From Bryobacterales bacterium (GTDB lineage Bacteria; Acidobacteriota; Terriglobia; Bryobacterales; Bryobacteraceae), in the NCBI GenBank assembly GCA_003167495.1, contig PMSX01000140.1, positions 1-64,000 on the forward strand: 64,000 nt of DNA, given 5' to 3'. A program made the position numbers and the translations under genes. Positions 49,049-58,853 of the stretch are shown here, piece after piece (the stretch's first letter is position 1; each line of letters begins with the position of its first letter). A model generated the notes under the pieces. It had not been told where the DNA came from and ran no database searches. It saw nothing but the letters and a program-made list of their open reading frames with translations.

Positions 49049-50323
49049 TTAGGAAGAAAAGGTAGCTTCCAGCGCATCGCAAGCAGCTTTGAGACCGTTC
49101 TCCCCCGCGAGACGGTCGGCGATTGCGCGAGCGTTGTTTTGGTAGGCCTGGTCATTTAAAAGCCGGTTCAGCTCCCGTGCAACGTTCTCCGATCGATAGG
49201 CATTCCGCCACACAGTGCGCGACACTCCCAGCCGGCGGCATCTCTCTGCGTTGTCTGGCTGATCGTGCGCCCACGGCACTGTCATCATCGGCCGCCCTGC
49301 GCGTAGCGCCTGCGCCACGGTACCAATGCCTCCTTGGTGCACCGTTGCCGCTGCGCGCGGCAATAATTCGGAATAAGGCGCGTAGTCGGTGATATAGATC
49401 GAGCTATCGTCGGACGTCTGAACTTGTTCGGTCTTGCCGATGAGCATCACCGCGCGCACGCCCAACTTCTTTGCGGCTTTGACGCTCTCTTCAAAGAACT
49501 CTCCCGCCGCCATCACGGCCGATGAGCCTAGCGTGAACACTACTGGAGCAGGTCCCGTATCTAGAAACCGCTCTAACTCACTCCTACTTGAAGAAGGCCC
49601 AAAACCCTCGCCACGCTTGTCATAACTTACAAACCCTGTCGCCTTTGTATTCACGGGCCAATCGGCTTGTGGCGCAGCGAAGTGCGGAGAGAACAATGCC
49701 AGCGTACCGTATGGTGAAAACTGCCCCTCCATAACAGGATTCTTTCCAATGGGCAATGCCAGTTTCCGCCTTAAGTGCGCCACGGAGCGTGCCCATCGCG
49801 CTGTTTGCAAATCCGCTACCTTGAGCATTCCAGCGAACACCCAGCGCCCCAATCCATAGAAGTGCCGCGCCCACGTCGCTCGCGCCACTACCGACGGGTC
49901 GTATGTTGAGAACAGAATGGCCGGTTGCAAAGCAATCGAGATCCAACGCAGCTTCTGCACCTCTGCCACAATCGGGCCGGCGTAAGCAGCGGCATGCGTC
50001 ACAAGCAAATCGGCGCCTGAGCACACAGTCGATAGATCCTGGTAAGCGTCTTCAACTTTCGGCAATAGATAATCGCGCAAGAGGTATTTCGAGCCATGTC
50101 TCGGATGCCAGATTTTTTGCAGAACCTCCGTCTCCCCAAGCAACTCTCCGACATCGGGACGCACCGCCGCAAACGCAATGCCTTCCGCCTCCACCTTTGT
50201 CCGGTACACCTCCGAAGTGGCGATTAACGGCTTGTGCCCGCGCCGCGCCAGCTCGATGGCAATCGCGAGATACGGATGCAAATCGCCGAATGAGCCGAAA
50301 GTATTGAGAACTATTTTCGCCAC
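49049..50323 (-). CDS. GT1-type (UGT/MGT-like) glycosyltransferase
   Basis: NTFGSFGDLHPYLAIAIELARRGH; ATVHQGGIGTVAQALRAGRPMMTVPWAHDQPDNA. Confidence 0.92.
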   Translation of the reverse strand: MAKIVLNTFGSFGDLHPYLAIAIELARRGHKPLIATSEVYRTKVEAEGIAFAAVRPDVGELLGETEVLQKIWHPRHGSKYLLRDYLLPKVEDAYQDLSTVCSGADLLVTHAAAYAGPIVAEVQKLRWISIALQPAILFSTYDPSVVARATWARHFYGLGRWVFAGMLKVADLQTARWARSVAHLRRKLALPIGKNPVMEGQFSPYGTLALFSPHFAAPQADWPVNTKATGFVSYDKRGEGFGPSSSRSELERFLDTGPAPVVFTLGSSAVMAAGEFFEESVKAAKKLGVRAVMLIGKTEQVQTSDDSSIYITDYAPYSELLPRAAATVHQGGIGTVAQALRAGRPMMTVPWAHDQPDNAERCRRLGVSRTVWRNAYRSENVARELNRLLNDQAYQNNARAIADRLAGENGLKAACDALEATFSS

Positions 50324-51459
50324 GCGATCTTTCGGATCTGATCAATCGTATGGTCTAGTTCTTCATCGCTGGTGTAGAAATGGGGAGCTATCCGGATGCC
50401 CGCCTGGGGCCGGTAATCCACTAATACCTCTCGCCTTGCCAGCTCCGCCGTTACTTGTTTGCCGTCCGGCACATCCACAATGACCACGCCGCCGCGCTGC
50501 TTTGGGTCGCGGCACGTTCGCACGGGGAAGCCAGCTTCATCCGCCAGTTCAATCAGCCGCTGCGTCTGTCTTACAGACTTCTCGCGAATGGCTTGGACGC
50601 CAATCTCGTTCACGATCTCATATCCGCTGCTGGCCGAATACATCGCGGGAACGTTCGGCGTTCCGTTCAAGAACTTGAACGCGTCCGGCGCCCAGTTGAT
50701 CGGCCCGCCTTCAAACTGGAACGGTTCGCGGTGCGCCATCCACCCTGTCGCCATCGGCTGCAACTCCGGCCAAAGATCACGCCGCACATACAAGTAGCCC
50801 GCGCCCGGGCCGCCGCACAGCCATTTCACCGAACCTCCGGTGGCAAAGTCGAGGTTCAAAGCCCGCACATTCACCGGCAGAATTCCGGCCGATTGGTACA
50901 GATCGGCAATCACCTTCGCGCCCACTTCATGCGCGCGCTTCGTAATCGCCGCCAAATCCTGCACATAGGAACTGCGAAACGCCACGTGCGAAACCGAAAC
51001 AAGCTGCGTGCGTTCGTCAATAGCGGCCAACATCGGCTCCAAAGGGAGCGTCATGCCGTCTGGCGACGCCACCTGCACCACATCCGCGCCTTGCCGCTTC
51101 AGCCCGTAATAGATGTAGTCATTGGACGGAAAATTCAGGCCGTCGGTTACCAGCTTGTTGCGCTTGCCTTGCCAGTCAAAACACGACGCCACAATCCACT
51201 GGCATATGGAAACGTTTTGTTGCATCACAACTTCGCCTTGGCCGGCGCCGACGATTGTGCCGATCAAATCGCCCGTAGTAATCGGCATATCCCACCAGCC
51301 TTCTTCCCAAGCGCGAATGCCGCGAGTGGCCCACATGTCTGTGAACTCGCGCATAGCCTGTTCCGCTCGCTTCGGCATTGCGCCGAGCGAATGGCTGATC
51401 ATATAAGTCGTGTGCGAAAGGATCGGAAATTCTTTTCGCCAGGCTAGAAGTGCGTCCAC
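50311..51459 (-). CDS. Aminotransferase class V-fold PLP enzyme, kynureninase-like
   Basis: SHSLGAMPKRAEQAM, DLYQSAGILPVNV, GGSVKWLCGGPGAGYLYVR. Confidence 0.82.
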   Translation of the reverse strand: MDALLAWRKEFPILSHTTYMISHSLGAMPKRAEQAMREFTDMWATRGIRAWEEGWWDMPITTGDLIGTIVGAGQGEVVMQQNVSICQWIVASCFDWQGKRNKLVTDGLNFPSNDYIYYGLKRQGADVVQVASPDGMTLPLEPMLAAIDERTQLVSVSHVAFRSSYVQDLAAITKRAHEVGAKVIADLYQSAGILPVNVRALNLDFATGGSVKWLCGGPGAGYLYVRRDLWPELQPMATGWMAHREPFQFEGGPINWAPDAFKFLNGTPNVPAMYSASSGYEIVNEIGVQAIREKSVRQTQRLIELADEAGFPVRTCRDPKQRGGVVIVDVPDGKQVTAELARREVLVDYRPQAGIRIAPHFYTSDEELDHTIDQIRKIAWRK

Positions 51460-51468
51460 CTATCGATG

Positions 51469-52911
51469 TTAGCGCCGGTTGCAAATCCACCAAACGGGCA
51501 AGCCGGCCAAAATCAGGCACAGGCCCGCAAACACTTCCACCGTGTTTGAGCGTGCCACGGCGATCATCAGAAACAACGTTGCCGCGATGCTCGCCAGCGG
51601 CGTGACCGGATAACCCGGCACGCGAAACGGCCGCCGCCACTCAGGATGCGTGCGACGCAGCATGATCAGGCTTACGGCTACCAACGCCTGAAAGACCAGA
51701 TAACCGAACATCACGTACGAAATCAGTACGTCGAACAACGGACGCAGATGTAGCGCGCTCCAGGCAGTCCGCATAAAATCCGGCCAGCTTACCGGAGCGG
51801 AAAACGCCATTGCCGCTACGCTCAAGCCGATCAACGCAATGGCCCAACCACCAATCGCCAGCACGCCATTTGCCGGCGCTTGGAATCGCTGGTTTATTCG
51901 TCCGAGCCACTGCGGCGCATCACCGTCGCGCGCCACGGCAAAGGCCGCACGCGAACCTGCTAAAATCGCGCCGTTCGCCGTGACCAACGCCGATAGCATA
52001 ATGACGGTTGAAATCACTCGAACGCCCGCCGGCCCGAACAACGCTCTAAACAGATCGGCACCGACTGCTTCGCTCTTCGCGACCGTCGCATAGGGCAGCA
52101 CATAGTGAATGCCTACTGCCACCATGAGGAACAACAAAGCGATGACGGTCAACCCCGCGGCGAAAACCCGGGGCAGGTTCCTACCAGGATCGCGAATCTC
52201 CTCAGCCAGATGCGCGAGTTGCTCCCAACCTCCGTAAGTCCACATCACTGGAGTCATCGCCAGCAACAGGCTCGCTCCTACGGCCACACCCGCCGGCGGT
52301 AAAAACGGCGCTGCTTTAAGGTAGTTTGGCCCGTGCCACAACAGCAGGGGCAACAATAACGCCGAAGCTAGCGCCAAGGTCTTCATCACCATGCCTGCTA
52401 CTTGCACACCTGCACCGGCGCGCGCGCCCAAGGAATTAAGGAGCGAAAGAAGCGCTATTAGAACGATCGCGGTGCCGCCTTCCCATAGAGCCAACGGTGT
52501 GTCCGCCGGCGGCCCAACAATCTGCGCGAAATAGATGCCAAAGGTGAAACTAACAGCCGCCGCAGCGCCCGCTCTGATGAGAAACGCATCTGTCCAAGCA
52601 AACAGAAAACCAAACACCGATCCCATTGCCGTACGGATGTAAGCGTAGCCGCCTCCTGCTTCGGGAAGCATCGCCGAGAGTTCAGAAAACGTCAAGACAC
52701 TCGCAAGCGTAATGGCCGCCCCTATTAGCCAAACGCCGAGCGCACCTGCCAAAAACGGCACCTGCTGTGCAATGACGGAGGGTACGAGAAAGATCGACGC
52801 GCCAATTGTTCCGCCGACCACCACGCCCATCGCTTGCCACGGACTGAGCACGGCGGGTAAACGCTTCGAGGTCTCTACCATTCCGTCACACTCTTCTGGA
52901 CGACCGGCCAT
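51469..52911 (-). CDS. APC family amino acid permease
   Basis: AMGVVVGGTIGASIFLVPSVIAQQ and 12-TM pattern. Confidence 0.92.
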   Translation of the reverse strand: MAGRPEECDGMVETSKRLPAVLSPWQAMGVVVGGTIGASIFLVPSVIAQQVPFLAGALGVWLIGAAITLASVLTFSELSAMLPEAGGGYAYIRTAMGSVFGFLFAWTDAFLIRAGAAAAVSFTFGIYFAQIVGPPADTPLALWEGGTAIVLIALLSLLNSLGARAGAGVQVAGMVMKTLALASALLLPLLLWHGPNYLKAAPFLPPAGVAVGASLLLAMTPVMWTYGGWEQLAHLAEEIRDPGRNLPRVFAAGLTVIALLFLMVAVGIHYVLPYATVAKSEAVGADLFRALFGPAGVRVISTVIMLSALVTANGAILAGSRAAFAVARDGDAPQWLGRINQRFQAPANGVLAIGGWAIALIGLSVAAMAFSAPVSWPDFMRTAWSALHLRPLFDVLISYVMFGYLVFQALVAVSLIMLRRTHPEWRRPFRVPGYPVTPLASIAATLFLMIAVARSNTVEVFAGLCLILAGLPVWWICNRR

Positions 52912-53627
52912 TCCTTTGCGCGTGGATCGATCAACTCGAAATGACCCGTGCCCTCGAACTTGATCAACTTCGCATTCTTAGAAGCACGCGCGAACCGTTC
53001 ACTCATTTCGAAAGGCACGATCCCATCGGTGGTTCCGTGCAACAGGCGTTGCGGCGTCTTGATGGGTAGAAGCGCTATGGGTGACGCCGAATCGTACCGT
53101 CTGGGGACTTGCCGCGGTGTCCCACCCAGCAATTGCTCGACTACTGTATCGCTGAGCTTGAGTTCCCAGGCGCGCCGCAAATCACACACGCCTGCCAGTG
53201 AAGTCACGCCGCGCAATGGAGGCGCTGCTGTTTGCGCGGCAAGCCAGAGAGCGAGTTGTCCTCCGGCGGAGTGCCCCGCCGCGACCACACGCCCCAAATC
53301 CAACTGGTACTTCTGCGTCAATTTGCTCAGATATTGAGCACCGCGAAGCACATCGTCCATCGTTCCCGGCCAGCCGCCATCCGCTTCTCCAAGCCTGCGG
53401 TATTCCAGATTCCAAGTCGCAAACCCTGCCTTTGTCAGTGCCGCGCAAATATGGCCGGCATGCGTCAAATCGTACGCGGCGCGCCAAAAGCCGCCATGAA
53501 TAAAGATGACCGCTGGAAACGGACCTTTGCCGCTCGGCATTCTGAGATCGCCGAATTGACTAGGGCGACGGTCATAGGCAATCCGCGCATCGGCCTTAGG
53601 CGGCGCTAGTTCAAGGATGCTTTGCAT
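52875..53627 (-). CDS. Alpha/beta hydrolase (kynurenine formamidase/carboxylesterase-like)
   Basis: IFIHGGFWRAAYD (HGGxW) and AAGHSAGGQLALWLA nucleophile elbow. Confidence 0.85.
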   Translation of the reverse strand: MQSILELAPPKADARIAYDRRPSQFGDLRMPSGKGPFPAVIFIHGGFWRAAYDLTHAGHICAALTKAGFATWNLEYRRLGEADGGWPGTMDDVLRGAQYLSKLTQKYQLDLGRVVAAGHSAGGQLALWLAAQTAAPPLRGVTSLAGVCDLRRAWELKLSDTVVEQLLGGTPRQVPRRYDSASPIALLPIKTPQRLLHGTTDGIVPFEMSERFARASKNAKLIKFEGTGHFELIDPRAKEWPVVQKSVTEW

Positions 53628-54562
53628 TACTGACTCAACGCCACAGCCTTGCCGCCGTCGGCTTCACTGCGCTGCGCGGCATCCATGAACGCAAACATTT
53701 CAAGCGTCACTTCGTTCGGCACCGACGGTTTTTTTGTCTGCATGAAATCCACAATTGCACGCACCAAGGGCACGTAGCTGAACTGAATATCGGGCTGAGC
53801 ATTCAACTTATTACCCTTCAGGAACACCACCGCGCCAAACTTTCCATACGGCCTTTGCAGATGAATCGTGCCGAGCTTGCCGTCTTTCCAACGGCCGGTG
53901 ATCACGTCTTCATCCGCCGATTTCATGCGACTTACTTCGACGCAACCCGGTCCGAACAGCGTATAGAGCATCTCCACCGCATGAATCCCGTACCAGGTGA
54001 GGTCCAGTTTGTGATGAGGCTCGAGTGGACCCGGTCCCCAAACCATGGCGCCAATGGCATCCGCGCTTTTCATGCTTTCGATGTCGCTGTAACGCAAAGA
54101 CGACGAACTGAACCAGGGCACATGGGTCTGTTTGGCAAGTTGGTCAATGGCTACGGCATCTTCCAAGGTTGAAGCCAAGGGCTTATCGACAAAGACCGGC
54201 TTGCCGCATTGCGCGGCCTCGCGAAACTGTGCCAAATGAGGTCTGCCGTCAACGCTTTCGAGCAGCAGCCCATCCACCAACGGGCATAAATCCGCGATCT
54301 TTTCCACCAGCTTCACGCCCCACTTGTCTTTCAACTCTGCCGCATATTTGTCGACGCGGCTGGCGCTCTCTTCAATATCGGCACTGCCGCCTTTGTAAGC
54401 AGCCACCACGCGCGCACCGGCAACGTGATCTGGATTGGCGGTCTCATTCAACGTTTTGGTAAAGGCGGCGGCATGAGAAGTGTCGGTTCCAATAATGCCG
54501 AGACGCAAATCCTGCGCCCTCACAAACGCGAGCGCGAGAAGGCTGAGGTAGATGATCTTCAT
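53627..54562 (-). CDS. Gfo/Idh/MocA family oxidoreductase with N-terminal signal peptide
   Basis: MKIIYLSLLALAFVRAQ then LRLGIIGTDTSHAAAFTKTLN; GKPVFVDKPLASTLEDAVAI. Confidence 0.82.
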   Translation of the reverse strand: MKIIYLSLLALAFVRAQDLRLGIIGTDTSHAAAFTKTLNETANPDHVAGARVVAAYKGGSADIEESASRVDKYAAELKDKWGVKLVEKIADLCPLVDGLLLESVDGRPHLAQFREAAQCGKPVFVDKPLASTLEDAVAIDQLAKQTHVPWFSSSSLRYSDIESMKSADAIGAMVWGPGPLEPHHKLDLTWYGIHAVEMLYTLFGPGCVEVSRMKSADEDVITGRWKDGKLGTIHLQRPYGKFGAVVFLKGNKLNAQPDIQFSYVPLVRAIVDFMQTKKPSVPNEVTLEMFAFMDAAQRSEADGGKAVALSQ

Positions 54563-54564
54563 TC

Positions 54565-56208
54565 CTAAAAGTTTATGAACTCCCATGGAGAGACTTCGCT
54601 GCCGCGGGCAATTGACACTTCAATCAGCACTGGACCGCTCGCCGCCAGCGCTTCACGGAGAATGGGTTGCAACGCGGCCGGCGAATGGACGCGATGGGCT
54701 TCGACACCAAACGACTCAGCCAGTTTCACGAAATCCGGATTCTGTAATTCGGCGCACATGATGCGGCTGTCAAAGCCAAGCTGCTGGTCGCGCAGTACGT
54801 TGCCGAAGGCGTTATTGTTGAACACCAACGTAATCAGATTGATCTTTTCCTGCACGGCGGACGCTAATTCCTGCAAAGCGAACATAAAACCTCCGTCGCT
54901 GCTGGCGCACACCACCGCTTTGTCCGGATGCGCAATTTTCACTCCCAACGCGGTGGGGAAGGCATAACCCAGCGTGCCCGAGAAGGCTTCGGACACATAA
55001 GTGCGCGGGTCAAATACCGGGAATGCATACCACGAAGCGAAACCAATTTGATTTACTTCGCGGACAAAAAAGCCATCGCGCGGCAGCTCCGCTCTGATCA
55101 CTTCCAAATAGCCGACCATAGGCTGAACCTTTTGAACGGCGCTAGCAGCGAGTTTTTTCGCGTCCGCAATGAAGCCGCGTTCGCTCGTAGGTTTCCGGCC
55201 AAGCCGCTTCACCGCTTCGAGCAAAGCCTTCGCCGCCAGCGCCGAATCGCCCGCCACCGGCGCATGCGGACGCAGCCGCTGCATCTCTTGCGGATCAATA
55301 TCGATACGAATGAGCTGCGGCGGAGCAGTGGCCACATCGCGATACTGCAGATAGTTGTTGGCCCAACGCAAGTACGGCAACTCGAGCCGAGAGCCGATTC
55401 CTAGCAACACGTCAATCTGCGGCCAGAGAAGTGAAGCGGCATAGTTGGACATACCGAGTTCGTGGTCTTCCGCCACGATGCCGCGCCCACCACGGAACGA
55501 TGTCACAGGGGCGTCCAGCGCTTCAGCGAGCGCGAGCACTTCGGCTACGGCATGCTGGGCACCGCTTCCCACCATGATGATCGGCCGCTTGGCAGCGACC
55601 AGCAATTTTGCCGCTTCTTCAATCGCACTGGCTGTTGGGGCAAGCGGCGGATCGATCTGCGCCGCCGTCGCTTTAGGCACTGCTTCGCTACTCGCTAAAA
55701 CATCCCAAGCAATCTCAACGGCCACCGGCCCGCGCCGGCCTGAAAGCATTTGCCGAAACGCTTCGTTAATAATGGCTGGAGCGTCGGCAGGCCGTTCGAT
55801 CCTTTCCGCCCACTTCATGAAGGAACGAAGTGTGGCCAATTGATCGGGCATCTCATGCAAATGTCCGCGGCGCTTGCCGATGAAAGGCGTCGGCACCTGG
55901 CCCGTGATGCACAATACAGGCGCATTGGCGGCCCACGCAGTATTGAGCGCAGCACCCGCATTCAGGAAGCCCGGCCCAGGTACAACCGAGAACACCCCAG
56001 GCTGGCCGGTGGATTGGGCGAATCCGTATGCCATGAACGCACAGCCTTGTTCGTGCCGCGAGGCGACGGTACGAATCGTATGCTTGCGGCGATACAGCGC
56101 ATCAAACAGAGGATACATTTGCACGCCAGGGAGGCCGAACAAAGTTCGTATGCCGTTCGCTTCTAGAGCGGCAACGATGGCATCGCCGGCCGTCATGATG
56201 GTGGACAT
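54565..56208 (-). CDS. ThDP-dependent enzyme (acetolactate synthase/2-oxoacid decarboxylase superfamily)
   Basis: LFGLPGVQMYPLFDAL, ASRHEQGCAFMAYGFA, SSDGGFMFALQEL...NNNAFGN. Confidence 0.9.
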   Translation of the reverse strand: MSTIMTAGDAIVAALEANGIRTLFGLPGVQMYPLFDALYRRKHTIRTVASRHEQGCAFMAYGFAQSTGQPGVFSVVPGPGFLNAGAALNTAWAANAPVLCITGQVPTPFIGKRRGHLHEMPDQLATLRSFMKWAERIERPADAPAIINEAFRQMLSGRRGPVAVEIAWDVLASSEAVPKATAAQIDPPLAPTASAIEEAAKLLVAAKRPIIMVGSGAQHAVAEVLALAEALDAPVTSFRGGRGIVAEDHELGMSNYAASLLWPQIDVLLGIGSRLELPYLRWANNYLQYRDVATAPPQLIRIDIDPQEMQRLRPHAPVAGDSALAAKALLEAVKRLGRKPTSERGFIADAKKLAASAVQKVQPMVGYLEVIRAELPRDGFFVREVNQIGFASWYAFPVFDPRTYVSEAFSGTLGYAFPTALGVKIAHPDKAVVCASSDGGFMFALQELASAVQEKINLITLVFNNNAFGNVLRDQQLGFDSRIMCAELQNPDFVKLAESFGVEAHRVHSPAALQPILREALAASGPVLIEVSIARGSEVSPWEFINF

Positions 56209-56687
56209 CTCGACCTATTCTCCAACAGTGGCAAGAAGGAGAAGACGGGAGGCGAGGAGATAGGAGTTGAGGAGACAGAAGGCGAAGAGAAGGCGTTTTT
56301 TGCGAAACGATTTTCTCGCTGAGTGATGCGGCGCGTGGAAGAGCTTGCGCGAAGCGGCCGCACAGACTCTGAGGGCTTTGTTTAGTATGTGGCGATCGCA
56401 TGGATCGATGAGACTCCTTCCTCGCTTCAGGATTGAATCAGGGGCAAGCGGGTTTTTGGGATTTTTCGGGGTAACTTGTTGAGGGGATGGAGTGAAAAAA
56501 TTTGGGCGAGTTTGTGATGGGCGGCGAGGGCGTTGGAGAAAGCGCCGCGATCTTGCGAGCGGGCTTAGTTGGTTTGTGGGAATTGACGACGCGGGCTAGA
56601 GCTTCTCCTCACTGACCCCGCCGTCGTGTAGGCGCTCTAACTTGAACCTATCGGCGCGAGTTGACGTATTACTAGACTGGACGCACA

Positions 56688-57407
56688 GTGAACCAAGCGC
56701 AACGAACGTACGCGAGGCTTGCAGGGATTTTGTTCCTCGGGGCGATCATCATTGCTATCGGTGGCGGCACTATCGTCTCCAACATCGCTGGTAACGGAAC
56801 CTTCGCAGAAACGGCAGCCCGGATTGCAGCATCGGAACGGTTATATCGAGTGGCGCTCTCGAGCGTGGTGATTGTGACTTTGAGCAACGCTCTGCTTGCC
56901 TTTGCACTCTATGTAACACTGAAGCCAGTCAACAGTCTCCTGGCTCAACTTGGGATGATTTTCAGTTTGGGAGATTCATTCTTGGCCTTGGTGGTGCGGA
57001 TGTGCAGCTTCGTGAGGTTGCATCTCTACATTTCTGCGCGCGGCACCGGAACCGGATCGATCACCGGCGAGCCGTTGTCGGACTTGATACGCACCGTTGC
57101 GGGAACCACTGAGAACATGGGAGGTATTTCTTTCGGCATAGGCTCGTGCTTTTTCTTTTATCTATTTTTTAAATCGAGGTATATCCCGAGGGTCATCTCG
57201 GCGCTCGGCTTGGTTGCCTCTGCGATCTGGACAGGCCTGTATTTTGCCAATTTAGTTTTCCCGGAACATCACGCATTGTTCCAGTACATCTGTTTTCCAC
57301 CAATGGCCCTCGCTGAGGTCGCGACCGGTTTCTACTTGATGCTGTTTGCGGTTGGCACAGAACCGAAAACGCTGGCGGGTCGAGCTTCATCAGGGGTGAG
57401 TGCCTAG
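56688..57407 (+). CDS. DUF4386 domain membrane protein
   Basis: QRTYARLAGILFLGAIIIAIGGG... PRVISALGLVASAIW pattern; GTG start. Confidence 0.78.
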   Translation: MNQAQRTYARLAGILFLGAIIIAIGGGTIVSNIAGNGTFAETAARIAASERLYRVALSSVVIVTLSNALLAFALYVTLKPVNSLLAQLGMIFSLGDSFLALVVRMCSFVRLHLYISARGTGTGSITGEPLSDLIRTVAGTTENMGGISFGIGSCFFFYLFFKSRYIPRVISALGLVASAIWTGLYFANLVFPEHHALFQYICFPPMALAEVATGFYLMLFAVGTEPKTLAGRASSGVSA

Positions 57408-57474
57408 GTGTGGTATCACGCTATGGTTCTGACTCACTTTTCGTGCAACCCGGCTGATCGCCCATTATCTTTGG

Positions 57475-57873
57475 TTACGAGCGAAACATCGCCCGGAAGC
57501 TTTCCTGCTCGAAATGCCGGTCGTTGGTGAGAACGTCGTCGAGCCCTTCGCGGCGCATCGTCTCCATTGAAATGCAGTCAGTCAGGCTGTATTCCTTGTC
57601 CGGGCGACTCTGGTAAAGAGCAAAACCGGCGCGAAAAGATGCGGTGCTCTGTGGAATGAGGCGGACAGTAGGGTCCCGAAAAACGGCTTCCACAATCAAG
57701 GACGCCTTGCGGCGCAAATGTGCGGGGCCTGTGCAGAAATAATTCAGATATTCGATCAGGACCTCCTCAGCCGTCACGATATCGTTTGTGAATTCCCTAG
57801 CGCGCTCGTGTGCGGCATCCGTTGGATTCGTCAGAGCGATCCAGTAGAAAGTGTCGGCAAAAACCGCGGTCAC
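57475..57873 (-). CDS. PIN-domain toxin (VapC-like)
   Basis: VFADTFYWIALTNPTDAAH; SLTDCISMETMRREGLDDVLTNDRHFEQ. Confidence 0.88.
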   Translation of the reverse strand: MTAVFADTFYWIALTNPTDAAHERAREFTNDIVTAEEVLIEYLNYFCTGPAHLRRKASLIVEAVFRDPTVRLIPQSTASFRAGFALYQSRPDKEYSLTDCISMETMRREGLDDVLTNDRHFEQESFRAMFRS

Positions 57874-58154
57874 TGATTTCTTTTCGGTGTGCCGTAAATG
57901 TAATGGTCATGTTCGCTCGCGCCGTCTCGGGGCAGGCTCTCAAAAACCTCGGGCGGCACGTCGCTCATGATTTCGCGAATGACTTCCGAGATATGGTGGT
58001 GCGGGACAGCAGGAGCAGCCACGGAACGTGCAGGCTCCTCGAGATCGCGATCAACCATTCGTTGCACGTATTGCTCCGCCGACACGCCTTGCGCCTGCGC
58101 TTTGGCCTTCAGAGCGGCTTCCTTGTTATCGGGCAGTTGAAGGACGAGCGTCAT
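57870..58154 (-). CDS. VapB-like antitoxin
   Basis: TLVLQLPDNKEAALKAKAQAQGVSAEQYVQRMV; C-terminal SEHDHYIYGTPKR; GTGA overlap with the toxin. Confidence 0.82.
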   Translation of the reverse strand: MTLVLQLPDNKEAALKAKAQAQGVSAEQYVQRMVDRDLEEPARSVAAPAVPHHHISEVIREIMSDVPPEVFESLPRDGASEHDHYIYGTPKRNQ

Positions 58155-58251
58155 AGGTTTACCTCAATGGTTATGTTTTCAGAATAAAGCATTTAGTCCC
58201 TTCTGTCACGCTTTCCAGGGCGTTGTCCTGCTCGCGGCGAGGTAAGGCTGA

Positions 58252-58784
58252 TTATTCTTTGCCGAGCACGAAATAGGCGGCGGTGGGCAGCAACAACACT
58301 ATAGCCGCGGCGAACGCGATCAAAAGGCCATGAGCAACCAGCAGAGTGGCGGCTGAAGAAACGACCGAAACTACCCAACCGCGCGTGAACTGGAGCCAGG
58401 TGAGTGCCGCGCCCAAGCTTGCGACCAGCAGACCCACGGCCCAAGCGCATGCGGCGATCTGGGTGGCCAGAATGGGGCGTGCGGCTTCTGCGGCGGCTTC
58501 GCGGCGCGCGCGAATTTGCGCCATCCACCAAACGCGGTTCGCATCGGGAAGTGGGGCGCTGGTCTGCGAGCGAGAAGGCCGGGGTCAAGCGCTAAGACGT
58601 TTCGCAACGAAGGAGGATAGCGGTCGAGCAACTGCGAGAGCTCGTCTTTGGTTCTTTGCGCGTCAGGCTGCTCAATCGTGACGTTGGATACGCCGCCCGA
58701 GGTTTGCGCGTAGCCGGGGGGCACGAGCGTCAGCATGAGGGATGAGCTTAGCGCGGCGACTCTGATCCATTGTTGAATTCGCAT
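58252..58784 (-). pseudogene. Frameshifted exported/membrane hypothetical protein
   Basis: Frame 1: signal peptide and LSQLLDRYPPSLRNVLALDPGLLA; frame 2 continues SQTSAPLPDANRVWWMAQIRARREAAAEAARPILATQIAACAWAVGLLV... with two TM segments. Confidence 0.6.
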
Positions 58785-58853
58785 TCTGCCCACTAGATAC
58801 GCACGGAGCCGGGAGAAGTTAACAAGGTTGCGGAAAGATTTCCAGCGTGGCGT

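Noticed and set aside
50455-51447. 330-aa plus-strand ORF
   Set aside because: Antisense to the kynureninase-like gene; Arg/His-rich composition typical of a shadow frame.
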